Of a stretch of 64,000 nt of DNA, positions 43,711 through 54,264 are shown piece after piece. Each line of letters begins with the position of its first letter. Position 1 is the first letter of the stretch. The translations under genes were made by a program, and so were the position numbers. This DNA comes from Antedon bifida. Its lineage: Eukaryota; Echinodermata; Crinoidea; Comatulida; Antedonidae. The stretch spans positions 14,167,395 through 14,231,394 of the forward strand of contig OY727100.1 in the NCBI GenBank assembly GCA_963402885.1. Reading direction: 5' to 3'. The notes beneath the pieces are model-generated. The model had not been told where the DNA came from. It worked only from the letters and a program-made list of their open reading frames with translations, and did not search any database.

Positions 43711-45180
43711 ATGCCGAAAACAGCACAAGAACAAGCCGTCTCCTTTGTAAAAGATCTTGCAGCCGGTGGTATAGCCGCTGCTATCTCAAAAACAGCTGTA
43801 GCCCCAATTGAAAGAGTAAAGTTGCTTCTTCAGGTAATTTGGTTGAATTATCATTTTTTTTTAACTAGTAAAAACCGATGTAAAATTCTACAAACCGGCA
43901 CCGATCCGGTCAGCATGTATGGATTAATGGTTGACTGATGCATTGTGGGAAGGCCGGTAGCGAGTTCGTGCTTAAATCTAACGGAGTAAACTAGCAATAA
44001 CCGAGGTTATAGACATATTAAACAGTCAAATTTACATTCTACTATGATTAAATAAGTATAAAATATGTGTATAATCTTATGTGTATCAAAACTGTACAAA
44101 AATAAAAAACACTCATCTAAATATTCAAGATTCATTCATTTCTCTCTAGGCCAGGCTCTACCAATATACACATTCCATTCATTTCCTTTTTAGTAGTATT
44201 ACTATTACAACCATACTATTTAGTTTAGTTGGGTTAGTTTAGTTGTTGGATAAGTTTAGGTGGGGTGTCCCCAGGCCTACAACAAATCCAATCAGTTTTT
44301 AAATGTACAGATTAACCTATTATTGACTACTACTACTACTTTGACAACCAACAAGTTTTAGTCTAATCTTCAGATTTTATAACCGAGTTTTATTTGTTTA
44401 TTTCAGGTTCAGGCAGCCTCCAAGCAGATTACCGCTGACCAACAATACAAAGGTATCGTCGATTGTTTTTCACGTGTTGCTAAAGAGCAAGGCTTTTTCT
44501 CATTATGGAGGGGTAACTTGGCCAACGTCATCAGATACTTCCCAACACAAGCTCTTAATTTCGCCTTCAAAGACAAATACAAGCAGATTTTCCTCAATAA
44601 TGTGGACAAGAAAACACAATTTTTCAGGTTCTTTGTCGGTAATTTAGCGTCTGGTGGTGCTGCTGGTGCAACCTCGCTGTGCTTTGTGTACCCTCTTGAT
44701 TTCGCCCGTACACGTTTAGCTGCTGACGTCGGAAAAGGGGCAAGCCGTGAATTCACTGGTCTAGGCAACTGTCTTGCATCTATATACAAGTCTGATGGGT
44801 ACCTCGGTCTTTACAGAGGTTTCTCTGTGTCTGTACAAGGTATCATTATCTACCGTGCAGCATACTTCGGGTTCTACGACACGGCTAAAGGCATGATCCC
44901 GTACAAGCTTAACATCTTCTTCTCATGGATGGTAGCACAGTGCGTCACCACAGCTTCAGGTATTATCTCGTATCCATTCGACACCGTCAGACGTCGTATG
45001 ATGATGCAGTCTGGTCGCAAGGACGTCATGTACAAGAACACCATCGATTGCTGGAGGAAGATTGCTCAACAAGAAGGTGGCAAAGCTTTCTTCAAGGGTG
45101 CTCTATCCAATGTTCTCCGTGGTACCGGAGGAGCACTTGTATTAGTTCTTTACGATGAAATTAAAGCTCTTATAGTTTAG
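43711..45180 (+). CDS. Mitochondrial ADP/ATP carrier (adenine nucleotide translocase), 298 aa, 2 exons
   Basis: Exchanges cytosolic ADP for matrix ATP across the inner mitochondrial membrane (SLC25A4/5/6 family). Exons 43711-43833 (41 codons) and 44407-45180 join in phase 0 after KLLLQ, an exon border shared with vertebrate genes. Three carrier repeats carry the PX[DE]XX[RK] signatures PIERVK (32-37), PLDFAR (137-142) and PFDTVR (231-236). The nucleotide-carrier hallmark RRRMMM is at 236-241. The length equals vertebrate ANT (298 aa). Exon 2 covers the rest of the protein, so the gene has only one coding intron. An AATAAA signal lies at 45,487-45,492. The Met at 43,711 is chosen because upstream in-frame codons lack an ATG and the N-terminus then matches the family. 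Confidence 0.97.
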
Positions 45181-46077
45181 GCACCTTGTATATGATGTGC
45201 ATAATTTGCATAGGAATTATTCAAATATTGAAATTCGTAATATAGGAGTGTATCACTTCATGTAAAATTTAAAACCTCTATCACACTAGATCTTTCAAAA
45301 TTGCTAAAATATCAAACAATTTTGAAAGATCTCTCCCATCGATTGGATTTTTAACCCAATGAGTGATGTGCATAAATTATGTTTGCAGTAAATTTGTTCA
45401 CTTTCTTAGTAATTAAAAATGTTCGTTTGGGAGAACCATCATGTAATAACTGAAATGTTTCTGAAATTAATCTTGTTACTGTATTAAATAAATAAAAATA
45501 AATAGTCCAGAATAGTAATATTTATTTCTGTATTGTGAATATGTATGGACATCTTCTTCTGTATACTAATAATTACAGATTTTTTACGTGAACGTTCACA
45601 CAGAGTACTGGTTAAATCAATGGAATAAATATTGTGCATAAAGGTTAAACTTTGCAGTTTTTATATTTGCTATTTTCCACGACATGCCGAGTAGATTTTG
45701 GACAAGACGACGACGTTGCTTATCACTTAGAATTGATTGAATTTTCTTCAGTATATTTTGGGGCTGTAGACAAAGGAGACTAAACTGACCGGAACGTGTA
45801 TTCCGTCCACACTTTACAACATCAGGGCCCCCAAAAATGCACTACTGTATTGTCTGCACCTCACCCTGTAATGTTCTGGTATGGTATTCGTGAACCAGTC
45901 CATAAAAATATACTGTTGTATACTGTAAAACAGGTCTTTGACAGAAATGAGTAGTTTCTGACCGATTTCCTCACTTCCTGTACCTAATAAATCACTGAAG
46001 GACGAATGTACAGTGCAAACACTGCTTCCATTTTTGTTTAATCTGGCTACTTTAAATTCATTAATTTCCCCTGTAAA

Positions 46078-46162
46078 GGTGTGATGTGCCCAAATTTGGT
46101 AGTGACATGACATCATCATGTCCATATATCATTTTTTGTCACATACAGTGTAGACAACAGCC
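46078..46162. mobile_element. MITE family A, copy 9 (fragment)
   Basis: GTGTGATGTGCCCAAATTTGG, then GACATCATCATGTCCATATA and a decayed AGTGTAGACAACAGCCTT end. Confidence 0.7.
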
Positions 46163-46427
46163 TTCATACAAAAAAAACCCCATAATACTCTTGTATTCAC
46201 AACACTTTATTGGTAACTTATAGTATGTTATTCTGTACATCCTGGCCCTAGAGCTTTTAATTTGCGAGGACCAACTTTGGTTATGCTAACTCATTGTGCA
46301 CAAGCTATGACATTGGGATGTTATTCCGTGTAAATAACAGTACATTATTTAAAAATCTTGTCTGCCAGCAACAGTGTTTTGCTTCGTATTGCTTTGACAT
46401 TTCTTCTTTCTCAATCTACAAAAAACA

Positions 46428-46558
46428 ACTATCAAACTATTTTTAAGTGATGTGCCCAAATATGGTAGTGATATACTCAAATATGGTAGTGGTATCATAT
46501 GACATCATCATATCCATGTGGGCACCTAACAAAGTTTGATAGTGTAGACAGAGCTTTA
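46428..46558. mobile_element. MITE family A, copy 10, next to the RPP40 stop codon
   Basis: The right end TTTGATAGTGTAGACAGAGC is intact and the left end is decayed (AACTATCAAACTATTTTTAA). It ends 45 bp from the RPP40 stop codon, so it is almost certainly transcribed as part of that 3' UTR. Confidence 0.85.
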
Positions 46559-46602
46559 TGGTTTCCATCTGCATCTTTAATGATGTTTCTAGGCTACTTA
46601 TC

Positions 46603-49600
46603 TCAAGGGCAAACATCATTCGTGCCAATGGCTGTATATAGTATATACTGGTCATCGGGAAATACCACATATGTGTACAAATTATCCCCAAACTTATGGA
46701 AGCCATGTTCTCTGGTTTTCCATGATACTGGAGAGTCCATAAAACCATGCACAGACATTGCTATCCAAGGAATATCTGTGTTTGTGACAAATAGTGATCT
46801 GTGGATGAACAAAGGAGTTATCATTTTAACATAAGACAATAAAATAACCTCTTCTACCTAAAATCAAATTTATTTATTTTTTTAAATATATATAAGCGAA
46901 TTCATTCACTATTTTAAAGGTGGCAATCCTGTTCACAAGACAAACATATACACAAGATGCTCTACATAAACAAAGTCTTATTACAAGTCTTTGGGAGTTC
47001 TTGTTATGGATTGTTTTTAGAAAAAAAGGACTTAAACCCGGAACTCTTGGATTGGTAACCAACTCCACTTTAAATCAAATATGTCATTGTAGTTTACCTG
47101 AGAGACTTAAGCATCGTGCTGACTGATTTTGATGCTATAAACCCCTTCCAACATGCACAGATTGTGGATGAGACATGGCGACTAGGCTCAGGATGGTGGT
47201 ATGTGTTTAAAAAACTATCTGCTTCCCCAGAACTGGAAACAAAACAAGCTTATTTTTATTTATGCAACAATTTATTTTATATAGCTGGGAAATGACTTGA
47301 AAATAATGCATAATTTACATTAGTCCTAGGGAGTGGCATAACAGCTATGGAGCTTAAAGTGCCCCAGAGCATAAGCAGCCTCAGTGTAATTGCCTAGCAT
47401 TGGAGGGCCCCTTAGGAGTGCTAAACCCAGCGCATTACGTCATTAGTCCTAGGTCATCGCAAACCTAAAGCTCTCTAATATGTCGTAGTAGAGGGTCTAA
47501 TTAAATATTCATTCGGCCATCTAAAAATTGTGCATCGGTTCTACAGCCATGTTTTTATGTGTACAGTATATATTATATACAAATTAGCAGAGCTTTCGGG
47601 CAACACTAGCCCTTATCAGTGCAAGTGAGAGTGTTTTAACCTTTCTGTTTTGAACCTGACCTGGAATCTGGTTGTCCTGGCAATGGTATTCCTTAACAAT
47701 GCGCGTCTCCTGTTGATCCTATAATGGTCTATTCATCTATACATGCTTTTTAATTTTTTTAAATTTATTTATTAAGTAGCTTTTAGTGGGCCTCCTATCA
47801 CAATCCCCTTGGAGTTTCCTGCAGGTCCTTTTCATCTTTACATTTTTAACTCCTTTTTGTTATGTGTATTGTTTTGATGAATAAAGAGATTGGTTTACAT
47901 GACAGGGCTGGCACCTACCATTGACATTTACAGGCAATGGCTCCGATCCATTCATGAATTTCAGCAGCATTATGAATCCATGTGTCTTTATCTGTGGCGG
48001 TGGCAGCATGCAATGGGTGCATACAAAGAGAATCTGTTGATATAACAGGCACTTGAAGATTCTTGAGGGATGTTGTTTCATGCTGGACTGACAGTGATTG
48101 AACTGTGTAATCTTTGAAGTATTTCTCTAGTAAGTCTGTCTGGTTAAAATCTAAATAGAAAGAAATGTTTGTAAATTATATTTTATAGATCTGCTATATT
48201 ACACACTTTTAATTTTTTGATTTTAGATGCAAAACTGAAAGATGTACAGTATGAAATAAAAGTGGGTTGCTTCCACGAAAGAGAAAAAAAGGAAATGTTT
48301 GTAGCAATAATGCACTTGTCAATTGTATGACCCACGGGAGAGGTGCGTCATTTGTCTGATGTGCATCATACCTTATGAATACCCCTACGTCAAAGAAGTT
48401 ACTTGCCTTTAGGTGACAATGAAGGACCCATTTTCACACATTGTTACTATGTTGTTCATGATATGGTGGGTGGTAAAGTGATGGACGTATATTGGGTCAT
48501 ACAATTGACAAGTGCATAAAAGTGTGGACTTTGACTGATGTGGAAGAAGGCACCTGACTATTTAGATGTCAGTGTTTGTGTTTATTCTTAATTTCCTATC
48601 CTTATGATGTTGGGTCTTATGGTAAATTAATTTGCTTTTGCCTAACTACAGTACTTAGTAAAATGTTATTTCACAAAAAATAGATGGAATATGGAAAAGG
48701 TAAATGGTTGATATGAGCAGGAAGCTTGTAGAGGACCTAAATTTAAATACAGTAAAGGACCCAATACATCGTCCCCTTAATAGAGGTGTCTACTGAATAG
48801 GGTTGACTGTAGTGTTAAAAAATATTTCCCCTAGTTCGTTTTCACAGAAAAGTGTCCCCTTAATAAGAGTGTCCCAAAGGAGTGGTTCTACTGTACTTTA
48901 CCTTTTGGTTGCCATGTAACCATGAAAGTAAAGACAAGATCCAGTCTGTCTTTAAAACACCACTGCACATGCTCATAGTTCTTCTTTCCTTCTTGAAACG
49001 ATGGATTTAATAAGTCAATTTCAATAACTGTATTGTCAAATAAAAATAATGAATTTAGTAAATATTTGTTTAGCATTCCTCATTTTGAAAACAAAAATAT
49101 AGGAAATCAATTCTTCAAAATATGTTGAAAGTTTTTGAGAGTTTTTCAGCCTTGTTACTCAATAGTTGGGGGTCAATTTAAGGTTAACCTGGATTTGACG
49201 AATCCCATGTTTTACGTACGCCTTTCGGTCCCATACCGTACGTAAAATCAAGGTTCTACTGTATGTATAAGAAACAAATTCCATTGTTAATGTTACATAC
49301 TGAATCTTGTAGGTTTCCTTCTCTCATCAAACACAGAAGATCTTCCAACAATGCCAAGTTCTTCGTAAATATCTTTAGACACAGACAACACAAGTTTACC
49401 TGAAAAAAAAAAAACTTAAATTCATATAAACATGCAAAATATTAAACCATTATTATAGGGATTTAAAGTGATTCTTTAAAACTATCTTAATATTTGATTT
49501 AATTTATTTTGAAACAAATGCAGATACGAACAAAAAATGCAATCATTTGTATAGTACCATTAACAACCCTCTAAATCCTCCAAAGGGGATTTACATCCTG

Positions 49601-51005
49601 AGGGGTCCCCTTAATTGGGGTTCACACTTGAAAACGTTGTGGAGTTTAAGGAGTACTAATACTGTACCTGTTGGCAATACAGCAGCTACATTGTCTGTGT
49701 CAATCTTTGTGTTATAGGAAAGTGCACTGAAATAACCTAGAGAAAAAAAACATATTTACATTAGGTCTGAAAGAATTGCTATGCTGACCGACCCAAAATT
49801 GTGTGATTTTTTTGTGGTTGAAATTACATTTGTATGAATGAATTTTCTATAACATCCCCCTCTATGTTTTTATACAAGAATCATAAATATGGTCTTATTA
49901 CAAAACTTGTTACAATACTTTTAATCTATGGAAACATTTTGAATAATAATTGAATTATTATTATTACCTTTTCTGTGAAATGTATCTACAAATAATGCTT
50001 TAACTAACTCCGAAATTGGTACATCATGTACAACAAAGTATTGATGACTGTCAGAAACACTGGAAATGACAGATTCTGGTATCTTTGAGCAGTTTGGAAC
50101 AAGTAAATCTACCTGAAAAGAAACAAGATTTTGTTCAATTTCTAAATGATAATTAATAAAATAATCTATTCTATCTAGACATACCATAGGCATGACATAT
50201 GTTCAGTGACACAATGCAATTGCATAGGGCAAACCCTGATTTAGCTCTCCTTAGGGACTAGACTCTCCAATGCTGGGTAGTTGCATTGGACTGATCATGC
50301 TCTGGGCTTCTTGATCTCTGGGCCCCTGGGTTTAGCCAGCAGTGAGTGCTCATAGCCGTTATGTCACTGCATATGATTTCAATTATACCAAGATATCACA
50401 GGCTTTTTATAATAATACTAATATTATTAATTACTAGCCCTATAATATAATTATTAATAAATATAGTACTATCAGTAATAGTAGGCATCTACTACTTTAC
50501 TACTAACTAGGCCTATCATATGACATATCCTACCCACCGTACCCGTAATTATTATCATAAATTATGTAAATTAAAATAAAATACTTAATTAATTACATTC
50601 CTAGCAAAGTATTTGGCTACTCAAGATGGTTCAGTTACCTAAACATTTTAAATGCAGTCCAAGCCAGGTTATACATAATAATACTTAAAATTCACTAAAT
50701 TGTTTGCTAGGCCTAGGCCTATATGCCTACGCGAGTATACAGTGTGAACGTGCCCAGAACATAAGGCCACATACACGTGGAGCTTTAATCACAAACTGTG
50801 TAGCTAAGTGAAGTAGTGATGTGACCTACTTTATGTCTTAATAAAGTACACTTACTGAATAGTTAAAATAGTGATCTGATATAATTTGCTCGTGTCTTGA
50901 TTTTTCATCGCGAAATGAAGATGACTCAATAATTAATTTGTTACTTGGTACAGGAAAATTCATCTTTCCCACTCTCTCTCTATTTTTCGTAATGATTTCT
51001 GACAT
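46603..51005 (-). CDS. RPP40: Ribonuclease P/MRP subunit p40, 383 aa, 8 exons
   Basis: RPP40 is a protein subunit of nuclear RNase P (tRNA 5' maturation) and RNase MRP (pre-rRNA). Exons: 50856-51005, 49968-50112, 49668-49736, 49301-49399, 48902-49027, 47919-48150, 47098-47232, 46603-46798. All have GT-AG borders and join without a stop. The protein aligns along its length with human p40 (363 aa): KSRHEQIISDHYFNYS, LSYNTKIDTDNVAAVLPTGK, DIYEELGIVGRSS, EIDLLNPSF, EIHEWIGAIAC, NTYHHPEPS and GFMDSPVSWKTREHGFHK. The exon 6/7 junction was placed to keep the same spacing as human between the WLGA and TYxxPEPS blocks. Translation probably starts at 51005; the Met at 50963 is an alternative. It is head to head with the gene at 51,600, which is 594 bp away. 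Confidence 0.93.
46920..47073 (-). mobile_element. tRNA-derived SINE, copy in RPP40 intron 7
   Basis: Reverse complement of the element at 62,391-62,630. Shared blocks: AAAGTGGAGTTGG, GGGTTTAAGTCC (B box), CTCCCAAAGACTTGTAATAA and TTTATGTAGAGCATCTTGTG. It abuts exon 7 on its 5' side and lies between exons 7 and 8. Confidence 0.75.
47333..47442. repeat. Dispersed repeat E, copy 1 (RPP40 intron 6)
   Basis: GTGGCATAACAGCTATGGAG, CCCCAGAGCATAAGCA, CCTAGCATTGGAGGG and GCTAAACCCAG are shared, in the opposite orientation, with 50,207-50,375. Confidence 0.6.
48770..48897 (+). repeat. Dispersed GTCCCCTTAATA repeat beside RPP40 exon 5
   Basis: Two GTCCCCTTAATA blocks with GAGGTGTC and AGAGTGTC sequels, closing with GGTTCTACTGTAC immediately before the splice donor of exon 5 on the minus strand. 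Related copies lie near 1,320-1,380, 6,180-6,300 and 26,250. Confidence 0.6.
50207..50375. repeat. Dispersed repeat E, copy 2 (RPP40 intron 1)
   Basis: Begins GTGACACAATGCAATTGCAT and ends ATAGCCGTTATGTCAC. The ends are short inverted repeats (GTGACA...TGTCAC). Interior blocks match 47,333-47,442 in inverse orientation. Confidence 0.65.
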
Positions 51006-51599
51006 TTGAACTCTACCTTTATTGTTGTCTGTGATTGGTGGAATCAACAAACTTTTTTTCTGAGTTAAGTTCCTTCTACTAGCTTTCTTTTCGTCGACGG
51101 CAGAGAGAAAGAGGTAGAGTTTTATCGATGCGACGCCCCGAATGCTATTTATACAGTAAATTTCGTACGTAGCCCATGCAAAAATAAAAAGGAAATTCTC
51201 AGGATTGGAAGAATGCGCACGTCATAACCACGTGTGGGGACGACGTTCATCCACCACACACACACATCCACCACCACCCCATCCACCACCACAAAGGGGC
51301 GCGCGTAATTCTTAGTCATTTTATTATTCATACGCGCGCACACAAGCCCATGCGCAACATGTCATTGCCATGTTTTAAACCAAACATTTTAAAACCCATA
51401 GGATCGGAGGAGAGAGGATACTACTAGAGAAAATGTTAGTATTGTAGTAATATAATTATTATACTTTATAATGAAATGGATGTGTACATACAGTAAGAAA
51501 ATTAATGAATAAGTCGCCTCCGCGGCGGTTATATAGGCTAGGTGTAGGCCTATTTACTTATCATGAGTTGTGTATAATAATTTTTTTTTTTTAAGTGAA
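51006..51599. promoter_or_regulatory. Shared upstream region between RPP40 and the divergent gene
   Basis: 594 bp separate the two start codons, so a bidirectional promoter is likely. It contains a CACGTG-like E-box (ACCACGTGTGG near 51,228), a CA/CCA-rich tract (51,253-51,293), GCGCGC words near 51,300 and 51,333, and a T-run ending AAG at 51,582-51,595 that could serve as a splice acceptor for a 5' non-coding exon. Confidence 0.5.
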
Positions 51600-52724
51600 A
51601 TGAATGAGGAAATAAGATTCGTGCATTCCGGCAATCTACGATACCAACACCAGCAGACATACCAGCAGCACCAGCACCACCACATGGCGCATATACCACC
51701 ACCCCTTAACTACTACTATCACAGCCTACCATACCGGAGTTTTTCTAGATATAGGCCTAGGACTAGTCATCAAATAGGCCTAGGGGGCCCGGGTCAATCA
51801 ATTACAATGCGCCCCATCTCCAGCCAATTCTACCAACAACGTCCAGAGGGACATTTTAAAGTAATCTCAAATGTATATGATAGACCAAGGAACGCTGCTG
51901 CTGGTGGTATGACAAACAACGTTTTACAAACGACGCCCTCTCAGACAGCAGCAACACATACAGAAGGATCTTGCCAACCAATACCGGTTATTGAAGGGAT
52001 TCCTCGACAGGCATGCGAAAAAATAAATGGTAGGCTTTATGCATGAAATGAATATAAATTTGATGCGCGGCGTTTGGTCCCATTTTGATACAGAATGCAA
52101 GCGCGTTTAATTACCCCTGGATGGAAGTAAAAATCTTCACTCATTTCCGCCACCACCATCATTGATAATCCCGCAAACGCACCCCCCTAACTTCAGCAAT
52201 TATAAACACATTTGTTTTCGTTTTAATATTCAGAGAACTCGACGCATGAGCCATCAACAAATAGTACATTTCTGGTGTGTCTGACGCCGACTGTGGCAAA
52301 GGCAAAGGATCACACAATGCATTGTAAAACCATGGGAAATCCTGATCATATAAATTGTTCCAAGGAACAGCCACCACCAGCAGCCAAGTGCAGAGTCAAC
52401 ATCACCACTTTACCGGGATGGTCATCACCGGCAACCAAACAGAAAACATCAACAAGAAAGAGACACAACTTAAAAAAGATATGGACTAATCGTTATCATG
52501 AATCAAAACGCATGCGCAATGGCGTTGATCATCCCGGAGATCTTGAGAGTTTCAATGAGACTATTCTGAAGGAGTTGGAGGAGGTGAGGGTGGCGCATGA
52601 CAACCTCAAGCAGCGGGTGAGTCTGCAGAAACGGCAGCACAAAGTCATGAGAAGGGAACTTGATCTACTAAGTGCAATGATACGCACTGAACTTTTGCCT
52701 AGTTGTCAGTCGTCACGTCCTTAA
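51600..52724 (+). CDS. Unrecognised two-exon gene, 306 aa, with C-terminal coiled coil
   Basis: Exons 51600-52029 and 52234-52724 join in frame through a GT-AG intron of 204 bp. The product is not recognised. Residues 1-55 are low complexity, rich in Gln, His, Tyr and Pro (YQHQQTYQQHQHHH, PPPLNYYYHSLPY). 55-215 are Ser/Thr/Pro-rich and probably disordered, with three Cys around 174-196. 218-240 are strongly basic (RKRHNLKKIWTNRYHESKR). 248-300 form heptads of a likely coiled coil (ESFNETILKELEEVRVAHDN ... RRELDLLSAMIRTELL). A basic stretch followed by a coil is reminiscent of DNA-binding coiled-coil proteins, but the bZIP signature is absent. AATAAA lies 19 bp after the stop (52,743-52,748). 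Splicing, base composition and the poly(A) signal support a real gene. Confidence 0.65.
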
Positions 52725-54264
52725 AATTGCATAAAAAACATGAATAAATACCATGCGGTTATTACTACCATTCAATTTGTAGTTTCTTTTATGAATGTGT
52801 GTATTGAACATCTCTTTAGTATTAGTAGACTTGATGGTAAATGTATAGATATTGATAATATTTGTGTCTGGTCGCAAGGTCATGAAAGTACTGTATATGT
52901 GGTTAGTACTTGGAATACACAGACGACGATCAAACTTCAATGGACTATAGAAAGTAGTGTTTGTTTTATTATGAGGACTGAACTGTATTTCTAAAAAAAT
53001 TAAATGAAGCTTGGCGCGTATATAATTAAAATTAGTGCATTCACAGACAACACTGTATAACGCGCATTGCCGTTGGCTTTTACCATCTATACACAACATT
53101 CCAAGGCATACAATATCTACTGAATATAATGATGAACAATCAAATTAAAAGTATAACTCGCGGTTCTTTCATACATAATTTTATTAAGTTCATGTCCGTG
53201 ACCCTTTCCCAGAGAGGTTTATGTCGTCAGTTGTCAATCAATGACAGGCTATACGTAGTAAAAAAAAAGGGGTGGGGGACTTATAAATAGCTATTCCAAT
53301 AGCAAAAACTTATATCGAGTTTTTTTTAGTGATAGTCAAATTGTTGGTGACTTCCATACTTTCCATGTTTTCAACGACTCGTATAATTATGTGCATAATG
53401 TACATAAATAATGACATGAATCGTTAAGTAAGCCAATATTTATTCACAAATTATTAATACACACTTGTTTACACTGCTTTCCGTCTTTATACACCAACAT
53501 TTTATCAATAAAAATAATATAGTAATCGATAATAATATAGACTAATTTCTCTAACTATTATAATGTTGTTTGAAATAAAGAGCCAACTTGTCATATAATA
53601 CACAGTAAGTAGAATCACCACGCCAACAGTGTCAAATTTAAACTACAGTTATCGACCGAGAATCAATTTTATTTACACATATTATTTTATTTAATAATGG
53701 TTATGAGTTTTACTCGGTCGGCGTACATGTCAAATTATTCTATTCAATTTAAGCAACCATACTTAGTAGCATCATAAAGTCTGTATTCAACTTAGCGAAT
53801 TTATTCGCGCGAATCGAAATTATTCACTAATGTGCATGCGTATTAATATTTTCATCTACTTTTTGTGACGTGAGAAAATGCGCAACCAATCATAATTACT
53901 CCATAATTCAGGAATGTAAAACAGGCTTCTTAATTCTTCAGAATTAACTCGATAGGCCTATATTAATATAGAAATAACTTCTAGAAGACGAAAAATAAGG
54001 TAGACTAGGCCTATAAAGAAAGTAATATAAATTGGCATTTTAATAAAAGTGAATAGGTTAATGAAAGCAGTTGTCGTTGAGGCTTAGAATTATTTAAAAT
54101 GTAATTTGTCTATAGGTTATATATTCACAATGTATTTACAGTAGAGTAAACGATGTTAATAAAAATAATAATATACATAAAAACTATATAATACAAAAAG
54201 TCAACGTGGCCAGTAGTTCAATTGGAAGAAGTTGGTTTTGTTATACTTTGCGTGTGCAGCGCAT
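52725..54264. other. Convergent space between unknown gene and aquaporin
   Basis: Holds the poly(A) signal of the unknown gene and the 3' UTR of the aquaporin gene. Otherwise AT-rich, with no gene recognised. Confidence 0.55.

Larger units (their letters stand above)
45181..46602. other. Convergent space between ADP/ATP carrier and RPP40
   Basis: Contains the 3' UTR of the carrier gene (AATAAA 45,487-45,492) and the 3' UTR of RPP40. A minus-strand AATAAA (TTTATT at 46,206-46,211) would place two MITE family A copies inside the RPP40 3' UTR. The terminus of inverted-repeat family C is seen near 46,250. No other gene was seen. Confidence 0.6.

Noticed and set aside
46499-46834. 111-codon plus-strand frame with kelch-like look
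   Set aside because: It is antisense to the last RPP40 exon, whose minus-strand translation matches p40 residue by residue.
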